From the IMG/VR virus record IMGVR_UViG_3300009175_001426, positions 1 through 40,019 of that record: a DNA stretch of 40,019 nt; one strand, 5' to 3'. The notes under the pieces are model-generated. The model saw only the letters and a program-made list of their open reading frames with translations. It was not told where the DNA came from and ran no database searches. Positions 7,573 through 15,267 of the stretch are shown one piece after another. This DNA comes from a virus. A program made the translations under genes and the position numbers. How positions within the stretch are numbered: the stretch's first letter is position 1; each line of letters starts with the position of its first letter.

Positions 7573-7980
7573 ATGCCAAATACTACACAGCCAGATTTAT
7601 TGACAATGAACAGGGGCGTCGCCGAACTTGTTAAAAAACTCGATGCAATAAATCACGCCAATTGGCGTGATATCCGACAGGTCGATGGACAGGACATTAC
7701 GGAAAAACTGTTCAAAATATGGAACATCGCCATGGAGCTGCAGCGGGATCTAGCCGCACCTGCCATTGTCGAGGGATGCAGGGTCGATGCAGTGTTACAG
7801 ATATTTAGGGTCGGTGAATTAATTGGAGAAATGGGCCCAGATCCTGATCACCGGCAACTCCTGTCAATCGGCATGGCCACCGAGCTGGCCGCCTTAAAGG
7901 TTATGCAATACAAGAGCATGGTAAAATTTTCTGCGATAGCGGAAATGAACCATAAAATTGCCGCAACGGAGGCAGCATGA
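7573..7980 (+). CDS. Hypothetical early protein upstream of Gam
   Basis: 135 residues with a clear AAGGAG ribosome site. Mostly alpha-helical, with an acidic central part (LQIFRVGELIGEMGPDPDHR) and no cysteine motif, signal peptide or membrane segment. The stop overlaps the gam start (ATGA), implying coupled translation with the end-protection protein. Family not recognised. Confidence 0.65.
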   Translation: MPNTTQPDLLTMNRGVAELVKKLDAINHANWRDIRQVDGQDITEKLFKIWNIAMELQRDLAAPAIVEGCRVDAVLQIFRVGELIGEMGPDPDHRQLLSIGMATELAALKVMQYKSMVKFSAIAEMNHKIAATEAA

Positions 7981-8492
7981 GCACCCGCAAAAAACCACAA
8001 AACCTCTATCCCGTCAAAGACCTGACCGAGGCCAACCGAGTCCTGGCTGAAATCGGGGCATTAAAGCGGCAGATTGAGCAGGTCAATGCCAGTTTAAGTG
8101 ACGATATCGACCGACTGAAAGCGGACGCCGAGGCCAAGGCTGCCCCGCTGCAATCCCGGCTAGCTTGCATGGAAAACGGATTGCTCGCCTTTGCCGAGTA
8201 CAACAAGGAAGAGGTCTTTGTTGAGCGGCGCAGCAGGGAATTGACCTTCGGAACCCTTGGATATCGGCGATCAACGGAGATCGCGGCCAAACCGAAGCAT
8301 ACCATGGCCATGGTGCTGGGCAAACTGAAGGAACTATCGTTCGCAGGGGCCATCCGTATCCAGGAGTCGGTCAATAAGGATGAACTCCAGACCTGGCCAG
8401 ATGAGCGGCTCGACCTGGTTGGCGCTCGGAGGGTTAAGAAGGATACCTTCTGGTACGAAGTGAAGGAAGAAGAAGTCAAGCAAGCTGCCTGA
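7977..8492 (+). CDS. gam: Gam-like host-nuclease inhibitor, DNA-end protection
   Basis: 171 residues, the usual size for Mu Gam. A long N-terminal coiled coil (ALKRQIEQVNASLSDDIDRL and onwards) leads into the conserved core with RSRELTFGTLGYRRST and the ending LDLVGARRVKKDTFWYEV, which resembles Gam and the related Ku-like fold. In Mu, Gam binds double-stranded DNA ends as a dimer and shields them from host exonucleases. The position after A/B and small early genes matches Mu. Confidence 0.9.
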   Translation: MSTRKKPQNLYPVKDLTEANRVLAEIGALKRQIEQVNASLSDDIDRLKADAEAKAAPLQSRLACMENGLLAFAEYNKEEVFVERRSRELTFGTLGYRRSTEIAAKPKHTMAMVLGKLKELSFAGAIRIQESVNKDELQTWPDERLDLVGARRVKKDTFWYEVKEEEVKQAA

Positions 8493-8511
8493 GTTGATAA
8501 GGAGAATTGGA

Positions 8512-8691
8512 ATGAAACATAAAGCCACCGCCACCATCATCCTGCAGGTTGAGGCAATCTTTGAGGATGACGGTTTCCATGCCATCCCCGTGCAGGCCGC
8601 TTCTGCCCTGGAGGCTGATGCTGAATGGAAATATTGCATGCGGCCGGGTGAAGTTAAGCTGACCGACATCGAAATTAAACCAATAGCGTAA
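8512..8691 (+). CDS. Small hypothetical early protein
   Basis: 59 residues from the ATG at 8512, which has AAGGAG about eight bases upstream; a longer TTG start at 8494 would lack that. The sequence suggests a small beta-rich domain (TATIILQVEAIFEDDGFHAI, then DIEIKPIA). No known motif. It lies between gam and a pair of palindromes. Function unknown. Confidence 0.6.
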   Translation: MKHKATATIILQVEAIFEDDGFHAIPVQAASALEADAEWKYCMRPGEVKLTDIEIKPIA

Positions 8692-8695
8692 GCGA

Positions 8696-8738
8696 AATCC
8701 CGGCCTGGCCGGGATTATCCGGAGGCGGCGCTCCGGAT
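8696..8738. repeat. Two tandem palindromic hairpins
   Basis: AATCCCGGCC-T-GGCCGGGATT (8696-8716) is a perfect 10-bp arm palindrome. It is followed without a gap by ATCCGGAG, a six-base loop and CTCCGGAT (8717-8738). No U-run follows, so these are not typical intrinsic terminators. They separate gam and its small neighbour from the ASCH gene and may act as an mRNA processing or partial termination point. Confidence 0.7.
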
Positions 8739-8766
8739 CTGATGAGCAGCCTAATAAAAGGAAAAT

Positions 8767-9285
8767 ATGGATAGAGCATTGATCATAGATGAGCCTTGGA
8801 TAAGCAAAATCCTCTCTGGAGAGAAAACTTGGGAGATGAGATCCAGGGCTACAACAGTTCGTGGGCGCATTGGTTTGATTCGTAAAGGTTCTGGTTTAAT
8901 AGTCGGTGAAGTCGATATTGTTGAGGTTCTTGACTTCAATCAAGAACGAGATGTTCTTGAACGATATACAGAAGAGCACTGCATTGACTACTCCGACAAA
9001 GATCGGGAGTTTCTACAAAAATACGATGTTGCCTGGGTGCTTGAGAATGCTAAGAAATATTCAGTACCGATTCCGTACAACCATCCCCAAGGGGCGGTTA
9101 TATGGGTGAGGCTTGAAAAATCTGTAGACTGGCTATGCGTCGATTGCGGTCAACATGGAGCCATCCCATTTGACAATGGTGATGGAAAGGTAAGGTGTGC
9201 AGCGTGCGCAGTAGACAGATACATGAAAATGCCTGGTGCAGAAATCGTATTGACTGAACCAATATTTAGCACTTTCGGTGCATAA
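8767..9285 (+). CDS. ASCH-domain protein with C-terminal zinc ribbon
   Basis: 172 residues. The N-terminal two thirds carry the ASCH/PUA-like pattern: ALIIDEPWISKILSGEKTWE, MRSRATTVRGRIGLIRKG and later WVLENAKKYSVPIPYNHPQG ending in AVIWVRL. ASCH folds bind RNA or modified nucleosides, and one subgroup hydrolyses N4-acetylcytidine. The last 50 residues add a zinc-ribbon-like pair, CVDCGQHG (C124 and C127) and CAAC near 147-150. The fusion is unusual for a transposable phage early region. It may modulate translation or counter an RNA- or nucleotide-based host defence; that is inference. The AT-richer codon use looks like later acquisition. Confidence 0.8.
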   Translation: MDRALIIDEPWISKILSGEKTWEMRSRATTVRGRIGLIRKGSGLIVGEVDIVEVLDFNQERDVLERYTEEHCIDYSDKDREFLQKYDVAWVLENAKKYSVPIPYNHPQGAVIWVRLEKSVDWLCVDCGQHGAIPFDNGDGKVRCAACAVDRYMKMPGAEIVLTEPIFSTFGA

Positions 9286-9297
9286 CGAAGGCCTAAG

Positions 9298-9813
9298 ATG
9301 ATTCTCACCTGTCCATCCTGTGGTGCCACGGCCAGCGCCTGTGCCTGGGAGAACGATATCACGGCCCGCGAGGCCATGCAGGCGATCCTTGCCCTACCGG
9401 CTCCGGTGGGCAAGGTAACGCTGGGCTACCTCTCCCTGTTCCGGCCAACGGAACGGGCGCTGACCTGGAAGAAGGTCAAGAAGGTTGTCGGCGAGCTGTC
9501 CGCCCAGGTGGCTCTTGGTTATGTGCAGGTACAGGGGAAACCGGCCCGATCCTGCCCGCCTCAGATCTGGTCGGTAGGCATGGAACAGATGGTTGAACGA
9601 TCAGCCACTTTGCAGCGCCCCTTGAAGAATCACAACTATCTGCGCCAGGTCGTTTGGCAGCTGGCAGACCAGGCCGACGCCCAGCAGGAGCAGAAGGTAC
9701 GAAACGCTGAAATAACAGGTTCCACCAAGTCCCGAAAACCAACTGACGACGGAATGAGCGAAATCATGCGCAAATACATTGAACAGCACGGAGATCCCAA
9801 TGCCGCCGAGTAA
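9298..9813 (+). CDS. Hypothetical early protein with N-terminal cysteine motif
   Basis: 171 residues starting MILTCPSCGATASAC, a CxxC knuckle like half a zinc ribbon. A helical central domain follows (REAMQAILALPAP, then LGYLSLFRPTERALTWKKVK), with a polar tail. This type of protein is often seen just before gemA in Mu-like prophages. A replication- or DNA-binding role would fit but is not demonstrated. It overlaps gemA by 14 bases. Confidence 0.7.
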   Translation: MILTCPSCGATASACAWENDITAREAMQAILALPAPVGKVTLGYLSLFRPTERALTWKKVKKVVGELSAQVALGYVQVQGKPARSCPPQIWSVGMEQMVERSATLQRPLKNHNYLRQVVWQLADQADAQQEQKVRNAEITGSTKSRKPTDDGMSEIMRKYIEQHGDPNAAE

Positions 9814-10252
9814 AACCGACACCATAATTATCCATGTGGCCATCAACCAGCTTGGCCTGGAGGATGAGGAATATCGAAAGATCCTGTGGGCGTTGTTCCG
9901 ACTGCGGCCATTGCCAGGGGCGGAGAAACCATCGTCGAAACAACTTACACCCGTCCAGGCTAAAAGACTGATCAAGCATTTCGAATCCATGGGATTCGTG
10001 TCGACAATCCGTAAGAAGTCGACACCGGACATACCCGTTCCTACAGACGGAAAGTCTCAAAAAATCCTAGCTCTCTGGATTACTCTGTATAAGGACGGAG
10101 TGGTTCGAAACGGATCAAACCGGTCCATGATGAAATTTGTCAAACGGCAGACCGGAAATGAACACCTCAAATGGTGCGACAGGGCCGACAAAGACAAGGT
10201 GATCGAGGCTCTGAAAGGCATGGCCAACCGGGAGGACGTGAGTCTTGGATGA
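9800..10252 (+). CDS. gemA: GemA-like regulatory protein (DUF1018)
   Basis: 150 residues from the ATG at 9800, with GGAG upstream; an in-frame TTG at 9779 would be seven residues longer. It shows the DUF1018 pattern: HVAINQLGLEDEEYRKIL at the start, LTPVQAKRLIKHFESMGF in the middle and ALWITLYKDGVVRNGSNRSM, followed by a C-terminal half ending in VIEALKGMANR. Mu GemA influences host gene expression and DNA supercoiling. It stands immediately before the Mor-like activator, the same order as in Mu. Confidence 0.9.
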   Translation: MPPSKTDTIIIHVAINQLGLEDEEYRKILWALFRLRPLPGAEKPSSKQLTPVQAKRLIKHFESMGFVSTIRKKSTPDIPVPTDGKSQKILALWITLYKDGVVRNGSNRSMMKFVKRQTGNEHLKWCDRADKDKVIEALKGMANREDVSLG

Positions 10253-10625
10253 GCATGACGACATCCGGCAGCTGCGCAGGCCAATCATCAACCTTCCGGA
10301 ACGGCACCTGCCTGCAATATCGGATTTGCCAGGAAACCTCGCATGGATTGCGGAGGTCATCGAAGCGAACATCCCCGGAATGGGCGTGCGGATTACCTTA
10401 CTGCTTGCCCAATCGTTTCCTGGGCAATACATCCATTTCCGCACGGTCGATAAATTCATCAACCAATGGAGAGACGATACGCTGCGGGAGATATACGACC
10501 AAGGAGGGATCACCGTCAAGGAGCTGGCGGTGATGATAGGTATGAGTACGCGAGAGGTTGAGAAAATACTGGCTCGGCCCTCCAGTCAGGAAGAGTTGGA
10601 GGATCGGCAGTTTCGCTTGTTTTGA
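10245..10625 (+). CDS. mor: Mor/C-family transcription activator, TTG start
   Basis: 126 residues. The only usable start is the TTG at 10245: an in-frame stop lies two codons upstream, the next Met is residue 46, and GGGAGG sits about ten bases before. The C-terminal half holds the Mor-family HTH (REIYDQGGITVKELAVMIGM, then STREVEKIL), and the N-terminal half the dimerisation region. Mor binds a dyad upstream of middle promoters and recruits RNA polymerase where no -35 box exists. Two matching dyad-plus-TATAT sites lie downstream (11346-11390 and 16532-16576) and are its likely targets. No separate C gene is seen. Confidence 0.88.
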   Translation: MDEHDDIRQLRRPIINLPERHLPAISDLPGNLAWIAEVIEANIPGMGVRITLLLAQSFPGQYIHFRTVDKFINQWRDDTLREIYDQGGITVKELAVMIGMSTREVEKILARPSSQEELEDRQFRLF

Positions 10626-10672
10626 GAAGAGAAGTACCTTCGAAAAGTCATTGACATCAACAACGGACCGTG

Positions 10673-10687
10673 TCACCTCTGAGGTGA
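10673..10687. promoter_or_regulatory. 15-bp palindrome upstream of the lipoprotein gene
   Basis: TCACCTC-T-GAGGTGA is a perfect palindrome 21 bases before the lipoprotein start, with a TTGACA hexamer at 10651-10656 just upstream. No good -10 box follows at normal spacing. It could be an operator for a separately controlled gene; this is inference. Confidence 0.4.
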
Positions 10688-10708
10688 AAACTACAGAAGG
10701 GAGGGGGT

Positions 10709-11257
10709 ATGAAGAAAATAGTGGCGATGGCAGTGCTGGCTGTGGGTTTTTTGGTCTCTCTGTCAGGATGCAGTGAGGATGTTCACACAAAGCCCACAGT
10801 CTTCGGCGATAATGCTGAGACAATCAGCTATATCAAAAGCCTGAACAGTAACATCAAAGAGGTTGCGGTTGTTCCTTGCCGAGCCAATAAGAAATGCGAC
10901 GGCACCTTTCTTATTAGTCTCGAAGCAGTACGAGCGAATTTGTATGGAAGTAAAACCGATTGGCTGATGGCAGCAAACTCCAATTATCATATATCGAAGG
11001 ACTTATTCTCTGGCTTCCCAAATAAAATTTACGAATTAAAGACCTCACACATAAGTGCGGCCAAGGATAAATACGGGAAAGATACCAAGGCAACATGGGC
11101 AATTTTTACAGTTAAAGGGGACGAAGCAGCCAAAATAGAATGGAAGGGAATGGACTGGTTGCAATACACCAAAAACTTTGTTGAGTTAGAATCGTACAAT
11201 AGTGATGGCTTGCAATGGCTTCGAGATTTCAGAAATGAGTATGGACTTTTAAAATAA
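10709..11257 (+). CDS. Putative phage-encoded lipoprotein
   Basis: 182 residues behind a very strong GAAGGGAGGGGG ribosome site. Residues 1-20 are a typical signal peptide (KK, then a hydrophobic core) ending in the lipobox LSGC with C21 as the lipidated residue. The mature part is mixed alpha/beta, with a C57/C63-type cysteine pair (VVPCRANKKCDG) and no recognised family. Codon use is more AT-rich than neighbours. It lies between the activator gene and a terminator, so it could be expressed from the prophage. Superinfection exclusion or another host-surface change is a reasonable guess only. Confidence 0.7.
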   Translation: MKKIVAMAVLAVGFLVSLSGCSEDVHTKPTVFGDNAETISYIKSLNSNIKEVAVVPCRANKKCDGTFLISLEAVRANLYGSKTDWLMAANSNYHISKDLFSGFPNKIYELKTSHISAAKDKYGKDTKATWAIFTVKGDEAAKIEWKGMDWLQYTKNFVELESYNSDGLQWLRDFRNEYGLLK

Positions 11258-11312
11258 AAATTGCGGCATTGACCAAGCTGTAACCGCCCCTTAAAAACAA
11301 TCCCCCCGCCCC

Positions 11313-11345
11313 AAAGGAAGGCCACTCGGCCTTCCTTTCCTTTTT
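11313..11345 (+). terminator. Rho-independent terminator A
   Basis: An 11-bp perfect stem AAAGGAAGGCC / GGCCTTCCTTT with a four-base ACTC loop is followed by CC and five T. It ends the early operon and lipoprotein transcript directly before promoter-like block A. A closely similar terminator precedes block B. Confidence 0.85.
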
Positions 11346-11390
11346 CACCGTTTTGCGACGGCTAAAATTATACCGTCATACCTCTTATAT
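11346..11390 (+). promoter_or_regulatory. Activator-dependent promoter A (middle/late)
   Basis: The 45-bp block begins CACCGTTTTGCGACGGCTAA and ends CTCTTATAT. The same first and last parts recur at 16532-16576 with identical length between them. CCGT-TTTGCG-ACGG is a dyad; TATAT is the -10 candidate. There is no -35 box, as expected for Mor/C-dependent promoters. It stands upstream of the accessory block. Confidence 0.7.
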
Positions 11391-11457
11391 GTTGCCATGG
11401 CCGTTTCGTTTGAACAGCGGACGGATAGGGGAAAAACATAAACAAGAGGTACAAATC

Positions 11458-11880
11458 ATGTCAATTACTGCCGCAATTTGCGATAGCTACAAACAGGAAA
11501 TATTGCAGGGAATCCACCTGGCAGCCGACACTTACAAGATGGCTCTTTTTCCTTCCTCGGCAACGCTGAATAAATCCACAACAGCCTATAGCAGCGCTGG
11601 CGAGTGTCCCAACGGAAGTGGTTATGCGACCGGGGGCGTTGCCCTCGTTGGTTATGCCGTAACGATTGACACCGATACCGCGATTCTTGATTTCACGACT
11701 GACCCGACTTGGCCTGCAGCGACCATCACCGCACGGGGCGCACTGATTTACAACAGTTCGAAAGGCAACAAGGCCGTTGCTGTCCTTGATTTCGGAGCTG
11801 ATATAACTTCGACCAACGACACCTTCACCGTCACGTTGCCACTTCCTGCTGCCGCGACAGGGGCGGTTAGGATTGCATAA
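11458..11880 (+). CDS. Probable phage structural protein (accessory block)
   Basis: 140 residues from the ATG at 11458, with AAGAGG upstream; longer starts would run into promoter A. The pattern ITAAICDSYKQEILQGIHLA, then KMALFPSSATL, and later ARGALIYNSSKGNKAVAVLD with DFGADITSTNDTFTV, is of a type seen widely in phage virion and tail-fibre regions. It is likely a beta-rich virion component. It is the first gene after promoter A and overlaps the next start by one base (TAATG). Confidence 0.7.
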   Translation: MSITAAICDSYKQEILQGIHLAADTYKMALFPSSATLNKSTTAYSSAGECPNGSGYATGGVALVGYAVTIDTDTAILDFTTDPTWPAATITARGALIYNSSKGNKAVAVLDFGADITSTNDTFTVTLPLPAAATGAVRIA

Positions 11881-12698
11881 TGACAATCGCGAGCCTAGAT
11901 CAATATATCGCCTCGTTAAAACAGCGGATCGAGTGGGTTAAGACCGCCTCTCGGACCACAGTTGCCGGTATTCCGTTTTCAGTGTTCGACCTTGCTGGCC
12001 AACCGGGTGCTGGCGTACTCGCCGGGACGTCAACCGCCAACGGAGTGGTGCCGACAGCGGCAACTGCAGGATGTCCTATTGTCAACTTCAGCTCAGGAAC
12101 AGGATACCTCTCTAAGGTCGAGTTCAATAACTCAGTGATGGGCCGAATAGCCCTGTTTGACATGCTGTTCAAGGCTGGGGCTTACTCCTATGCTGCTGCT
12201 ACGACACCGCTATCCTCACAGCCCTCCTATCTTGCAAGATGCCCGGATGGGATTGGAGCCGGTGCAGAAATATGGATAGAGGTAACCACAGCATTCGTCA
12301 CCGGTACGGCCTGGCAGGTGCAAGTTACCTATACCAACTCTGCGGGAGTTGCTGGCAGAACATCGATCATCTCAGCGGCACAAGCGGCGGCGGCATTGAC
12401 TCTGGGTAAACTTTTCCAGATGTCTTTGCAGGCTGGAGATACCGGAGTGCAGAAGATCGAGTCTGTTATTGTCACCAACGGTGGCACCGCAATGACTGCG
12501 GGGAACTTCAATGTCCTGGCGCTTCGTCCCCTTTGGACCTCTGGACGGGTACCAATAGCAAACGGTGGGGATATCCACGATATGCTCAAGACCGGCATGC
12601 CAATCGTGTACAACACCTCCGCATTTTATGTCCAAATTTGCGCAGACAGCACCGCCACAGGAACCCCTGAAATTAATTTTGAAATAGCCTCCGCATAA
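11880..12698 (+). CDS. Probable phage structural protein, beta-rich
   Basis: 272 residues, low in charge and rich in G, A, T and S. It starts with a short helix (ASLDQYIASLKQRIEWVKTA), then a long beta-sandwich-like stretch with LSKVEFNNSVMGRIALFDML and a C-terminal strand set (FYVQICADSTATGTPEINFE). The style matches virion surface or fibre-associated proteins. It is translated in tandem with the previous gene. Exact role unknown. Confidence 0.65.
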   Translation: MTIASLDQYIASLKQRIEWVKTASRTTVAGIPFSVFDLAGQPGAGVLAGTSTANGVVPTAATAGCPIVNFSSGTGYLSKVEFNNSVMGRIALFDMLFKAGAYSYAAATTPLSSQPSYLARCPDGIGAGAEIWIEVTTAFVTGTAWQVQVTYTNSAGVAGRTSIISAAQAAAALTLGKLFQMSLQAGDTGVQKIESVIVTNGGTAMTAGNFNVLALRPLWTSGRVPIANGGDIHDMLKTGMPIVYNTSAFYVQICADSTATGTPEINFEIASA

Positions 12699-12703
12699 CA
12701 GAT

Positions 12704-14080
12704 ATGAGCAGCATTTGGCAAAATACAAAGTCTGGACGCATTAGTTCAGCCGGGGCATTTCTGTCAAATTCGTTCGGATCAGCGACCAATGATATTATTA
12801 AAACGGGTTTTTGGGGAGCCGACACAACTAGCGTAACCGTTTTTACCACGGGGGTAACCTCAACGGCTTCTGTGGGATCGGTAACCGCAACCGGGAAAGG
12901 ATCCGTATCTCCTTCAGGTCAGGTCGGGGTTACATCTGTTGGAACAGTTTCTTCTCATGGCAAAGGGGTCATTGCTCCGATCGGAACAATCGCTTCTGCT
13001 TCAATTGGATTCTCTTCCTGCAAAGGAAAAGGGTCCGCCACACCTGTGGGGGTTTCAGCAACAACCGCAGTCGGAACTGCGGTCGCCACCGGATATGCCA
13101 TTGTCGATTCTCCGGGATGGGTAGACGAATCTGGAGACCATTGGGCTGATGAAACCGGCTCCTCGTGGACTGATGGCGTATACCTGGCAACACCTGCGGG
13201 TATTTCAGCAATTGCCTCAGTCGGCACTGCGGTCGCAGGAGGAAAGGCTACAAGCGTTCCTTCTGGATGTGCTGTCTCTTCTTCGGTTGGGCAGGTCGCT
13301 ACTTCCGGAAAAGGGAAAGCCGTCCCTGCAGGGGTATCTGCAACCGCATCTGTTGGCGTTGCCGTTGGCAAAGGTAAAGCAAGCAAGGCATCCATAGGCG
13401 TTGCATCAGCAGCGGCAGTTGGGACACCTGCTGGCAAAGGTAAGGCTAACAAAACCGTCACAGGTGTTTCTGCTTCTGCGATAGTCGGGATAGCCACCAC
13501 AAAGGGAAAAGCAACAGCTTTAGCAACGGGAGCCTCTGCGGTTTCGTCCGTTGGAACTGCCTCTGCTACCCACTCAGGGGGAGGAACAGCTCACCCTGCT
13601 GGACTTAGTGCTTCCGCATCGATCGGTTCTCCGATCGCAAAAGGTAAGTCTACTAAGATCGCTGTGGGTGTGTCCGCCGCATCCTCCGTGGGTGCTCTTG
13701 TAGTTTATGGGAAAGGAAACGCTACGCCCCAGGGAGTCTCTTCAGGCATCTCAGTGGGCACCGTTTCGGTAAAGGGAAGATGTAAAGCCTTACCTGCAGG
13801 GGCAATAGCCACATCCTCCATAGGAACAGTGAGCGCCAAGGGGAAAGCCTCGACTCTACCCCTGGGCGTTTCCACCTCGGTGTTTGTTGGGACAGTAATC
13901 TGCAAGGGTAAATCAAACGCTATAGCTTCCGGGGTGCTGGCGGTTTCGTCCGTAGGCGAAGTATTGGCCACGGGCCGATCGCCCAACTCTCCGAAAGTCG
14001 CTGCAATTTCCATCGGAGCAGTGACCGGTCACATTGCAGTGACCACCCGGTCCGGAAGGATCTCATTTTCTGCGAGGTAA
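12704..14080 (+). CDS. Repeat protein, about sixteen 22-residue units
   Basis: 458 residues. From about residue 45 to the end the chain is a run of roughly sixteen imperfect 22-residue units of the form A-S-A-S-V-G-T-V-x-x-K-G-K-A-x-x-x-P-x-G-V-S; for example ATASVGVAVGKGKASKASIG. One unit near 130-175 holds an extra insertion with three W-x-D motifs (WVDESG, WADETG, WTDG). Such regular beta-strand repeats suit a fibrous virion or adhesion protein. Units have diverged in DNA, so this is not a recent slippage array. No signal peptide is seen. Confidence 0.75.
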   Translation: MSSIWQNTKSGRISSAGAFLSNSFGSATNDIIKTGFWGADTTSVTVFTTGVTSTASVGSVTATGKGSVSPSGQVGVTSVGTVSSHGKGVIAPIGTIASASIGFSSCKGKGSATPVGVSATTAVGTAVATGYAIVDSPGWVDESGDHWADETGSSWTDGVYLATPAGISAIASVGTAVAGGKATSVPSGCAVSSSVGQVATSGKGKAVPAGVSATASVGVAVGKGKASKASIGVASAAAVGTPAGKGKANKTVTGVSASAIVGIATTKGKATALATGASAVSSVGTASATHSGGGTAHPAGLSASASIGSPIAKGKSTKIAVGVSAASSVGALVVYGKGNATPQGVSSGISVGTVSVKGRCKALPAGAIATSSIGTVSAKGKASTLPLGVSTSVFVGTVICKGKSNAIASGVLAVSSVGEVLATGRSPNSPKVAAISIGAVTGHIAVTTRSGRISFSAR

Positions 14081-14082
14081 TT

Positions 14083-14394
14083 ATGTCGGGACAGTTAAAC
14101 GTGCCAGAGGGATCGACCTCATACCATGCAATCAAGATTATCGGCCCCGATGGATTGCCGGCAGTCCCCGAGGCGTTGAGATACCGCCTGATGGCATCGG
14201 AGGCCGCCACTATCAGGGACTGGGTCGTGATCCCAGAGGACTCAACCGTGATAGAGATATCAGCAGCGGACAACACCATCGGCCAAGATGGCGCAGACCG
14301 GTATCTTGCCGTTGAGGCAACGCACAATGGCGGCAAAAAAATAACATCGGAACTCAAATACACTATCATCGATCTGAAGGGGGTTTCCAAATGA
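14083..14394 (+). CDS. Small structural-type protein
   Basis: 103 residues, beginning SGQLNVPEGSTSYHAIKIIG and continuing with alternating beta strands and no cysteine. It resembles small Ig- or fibre-like phage domains. It starts three bases after the repeat protein and overlaps the next gene by four (ATGA). Function is inferred from neighbours only. Confidence 0.6.
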   Translation: MSGQLNVPEGSTSYHAIKIIGPDGLPAVPEALRYRLMASEAATIRDWVVIPEDSTVIEISAADNTIGQDGADRYLAVEATHNGGKKITSELKYTIIDLKGVSK

Positions 14395-14843
14395 GATCTG
14401 TATTATGGGTCTGGATTGCATGTCTGCTCGCCTGCGGAAATGCGCTAGCGGCTGATTTCACGCTGCACAGCAAGCCGCACAAGTCAGCACTGACTGGATC
14501 TGAGGTGATGGGGTTCGAGGATGCCGACGATGGATACAAAGTCAAATACTTCACTCCATTCGACGTCAAGTCCTATGTCGGCTCTGGAGGCGGAACTCCC
14601 TCGTGGCTACCTTCCACCGGACCAACTGCAACAAACCAGATAATCCAGGCGACCGGAGCAGGTGCATCGGCCTGGACCTCGATTATCGCCGGCTTGATCA
14701 ACGATGCCGGGACCGGGACCGATGATCTCTGGAGCGCGGATAAGATCATCAGTACCATATCAGCAGGCAGGCGCATCACCGTATCGACCTCTGATCCATC
14801 TGGAGGGCAAAACGGAGACGTATGGTTCAAGGTGGCCCCATGA
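14391..14843 (+). CDS. Exported protein with tail-fibre-like sequence
   Basis: 150 residues. Residues 1-20 form a clear Sec signal peptide (hydrophobic core, cleavage after NALA). The mature chain holds sections typical of fibre or base proteins (WLPSTGPTATNQIIQATGAG, then IAGLINDAGTGTDDLWSADK and RITVSTSDPSGGQNGDVWFK). A signal peptide on such a phage sequence is unusual, since virion parts normally assemble in the cytoplasm. It is the first of three exported proteins in a row. Confidence 0.65.
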   Translation: MRSVLWVWIACLLACGNALAADFTLHSKPHKSALTGSEVMGFEDADDGYKVKYFTPFDVKSYVGSGGGTPSWLPSTGPTATNQIIQATGAGASAWTSIIAGLINDAGTGTDDLWSADKIISTISAGRRITVSTSDPSGGQNGDVWFKVAP

Positions 14844-15265
14844 TCAAGATTTCATCCGCCATGATCGTTACATGGATCTTATTATGCAGCATCGTCTGCG
14901 CAGAGGTCAAGGTCAACGATAATGGGACGTGGAAAGCACCGTTATCGGTGTTTGTTAATGACAACGGGACATGGAAATCGCCCTCCATCTATGTCAATGA
15001 CACCGGAACCTGGAAACTGGTGGCACTGATTGACGGACAACAATATGGATTCTCGTGGGATATTACTGAAACGGCCAATGTCACCGGATTCAACATCTAT
15101 CTTAACGACACTCTGCTCTGCACATCATCCAATCCAACAGACAGAACCCTTACCTGTAACAGCACGTCTCCTGTACCTTCTCCCGCGTCTTTCTATATCA
15201 CTATGATTAGATCTGATACCGGAGAGAGTTCACCGTCCAACACTTTAACCTACACCGCTAATTGA
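14840..15265 (+). CDS. Exported protein with three NDNGTWK-type repeats and an Fn3-like domain
   Basis: 141 residues from the ATG at 14840 (ATGA overlap with the previous stop). A signal peptide ends near residue 21 (CSIVCA). Three tandem units follow: VNDNGTWKAP, VNDNGTWKSP and VNDTGTWKLV. A fibronectin-III-like domain comes next (FSWDITETANVTGFNIYLND, then ITMIRSDTGESSPSNTLTY). VxDxGTWK units are common in phage fibre proteins. The same Fn3-like pattern recurs in the next gene, so the two look like a duplicated pair. Confidence 0.65.
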   Translation: MIKISSAMIVTWILLCSIVCAEVKVNDNGTWKAPLSVFVNDNGTWKSPSIYVNDTGTWKLVALIDGQQYGFSWDITETANVTGFNIYLNDTLLCTSSNPTDRTLTCNSTSPVPSPASFYITMIRSDTGESSPSNTLTYTAN

Positions 15266-15267
15266 CC

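Noticed and set aside
12955-13500. Long minus-strand frame opposite the repeat protein
   Set aside because: It is the low-complexity mirror of the 22-residue repeats and has no ribosome site.
12704-14080. CRISPR-like or recent tandem DNA array
   Set aside because: Repeats are protein-level 66-base units that have diverged, all inside one open frame, with no spacers.
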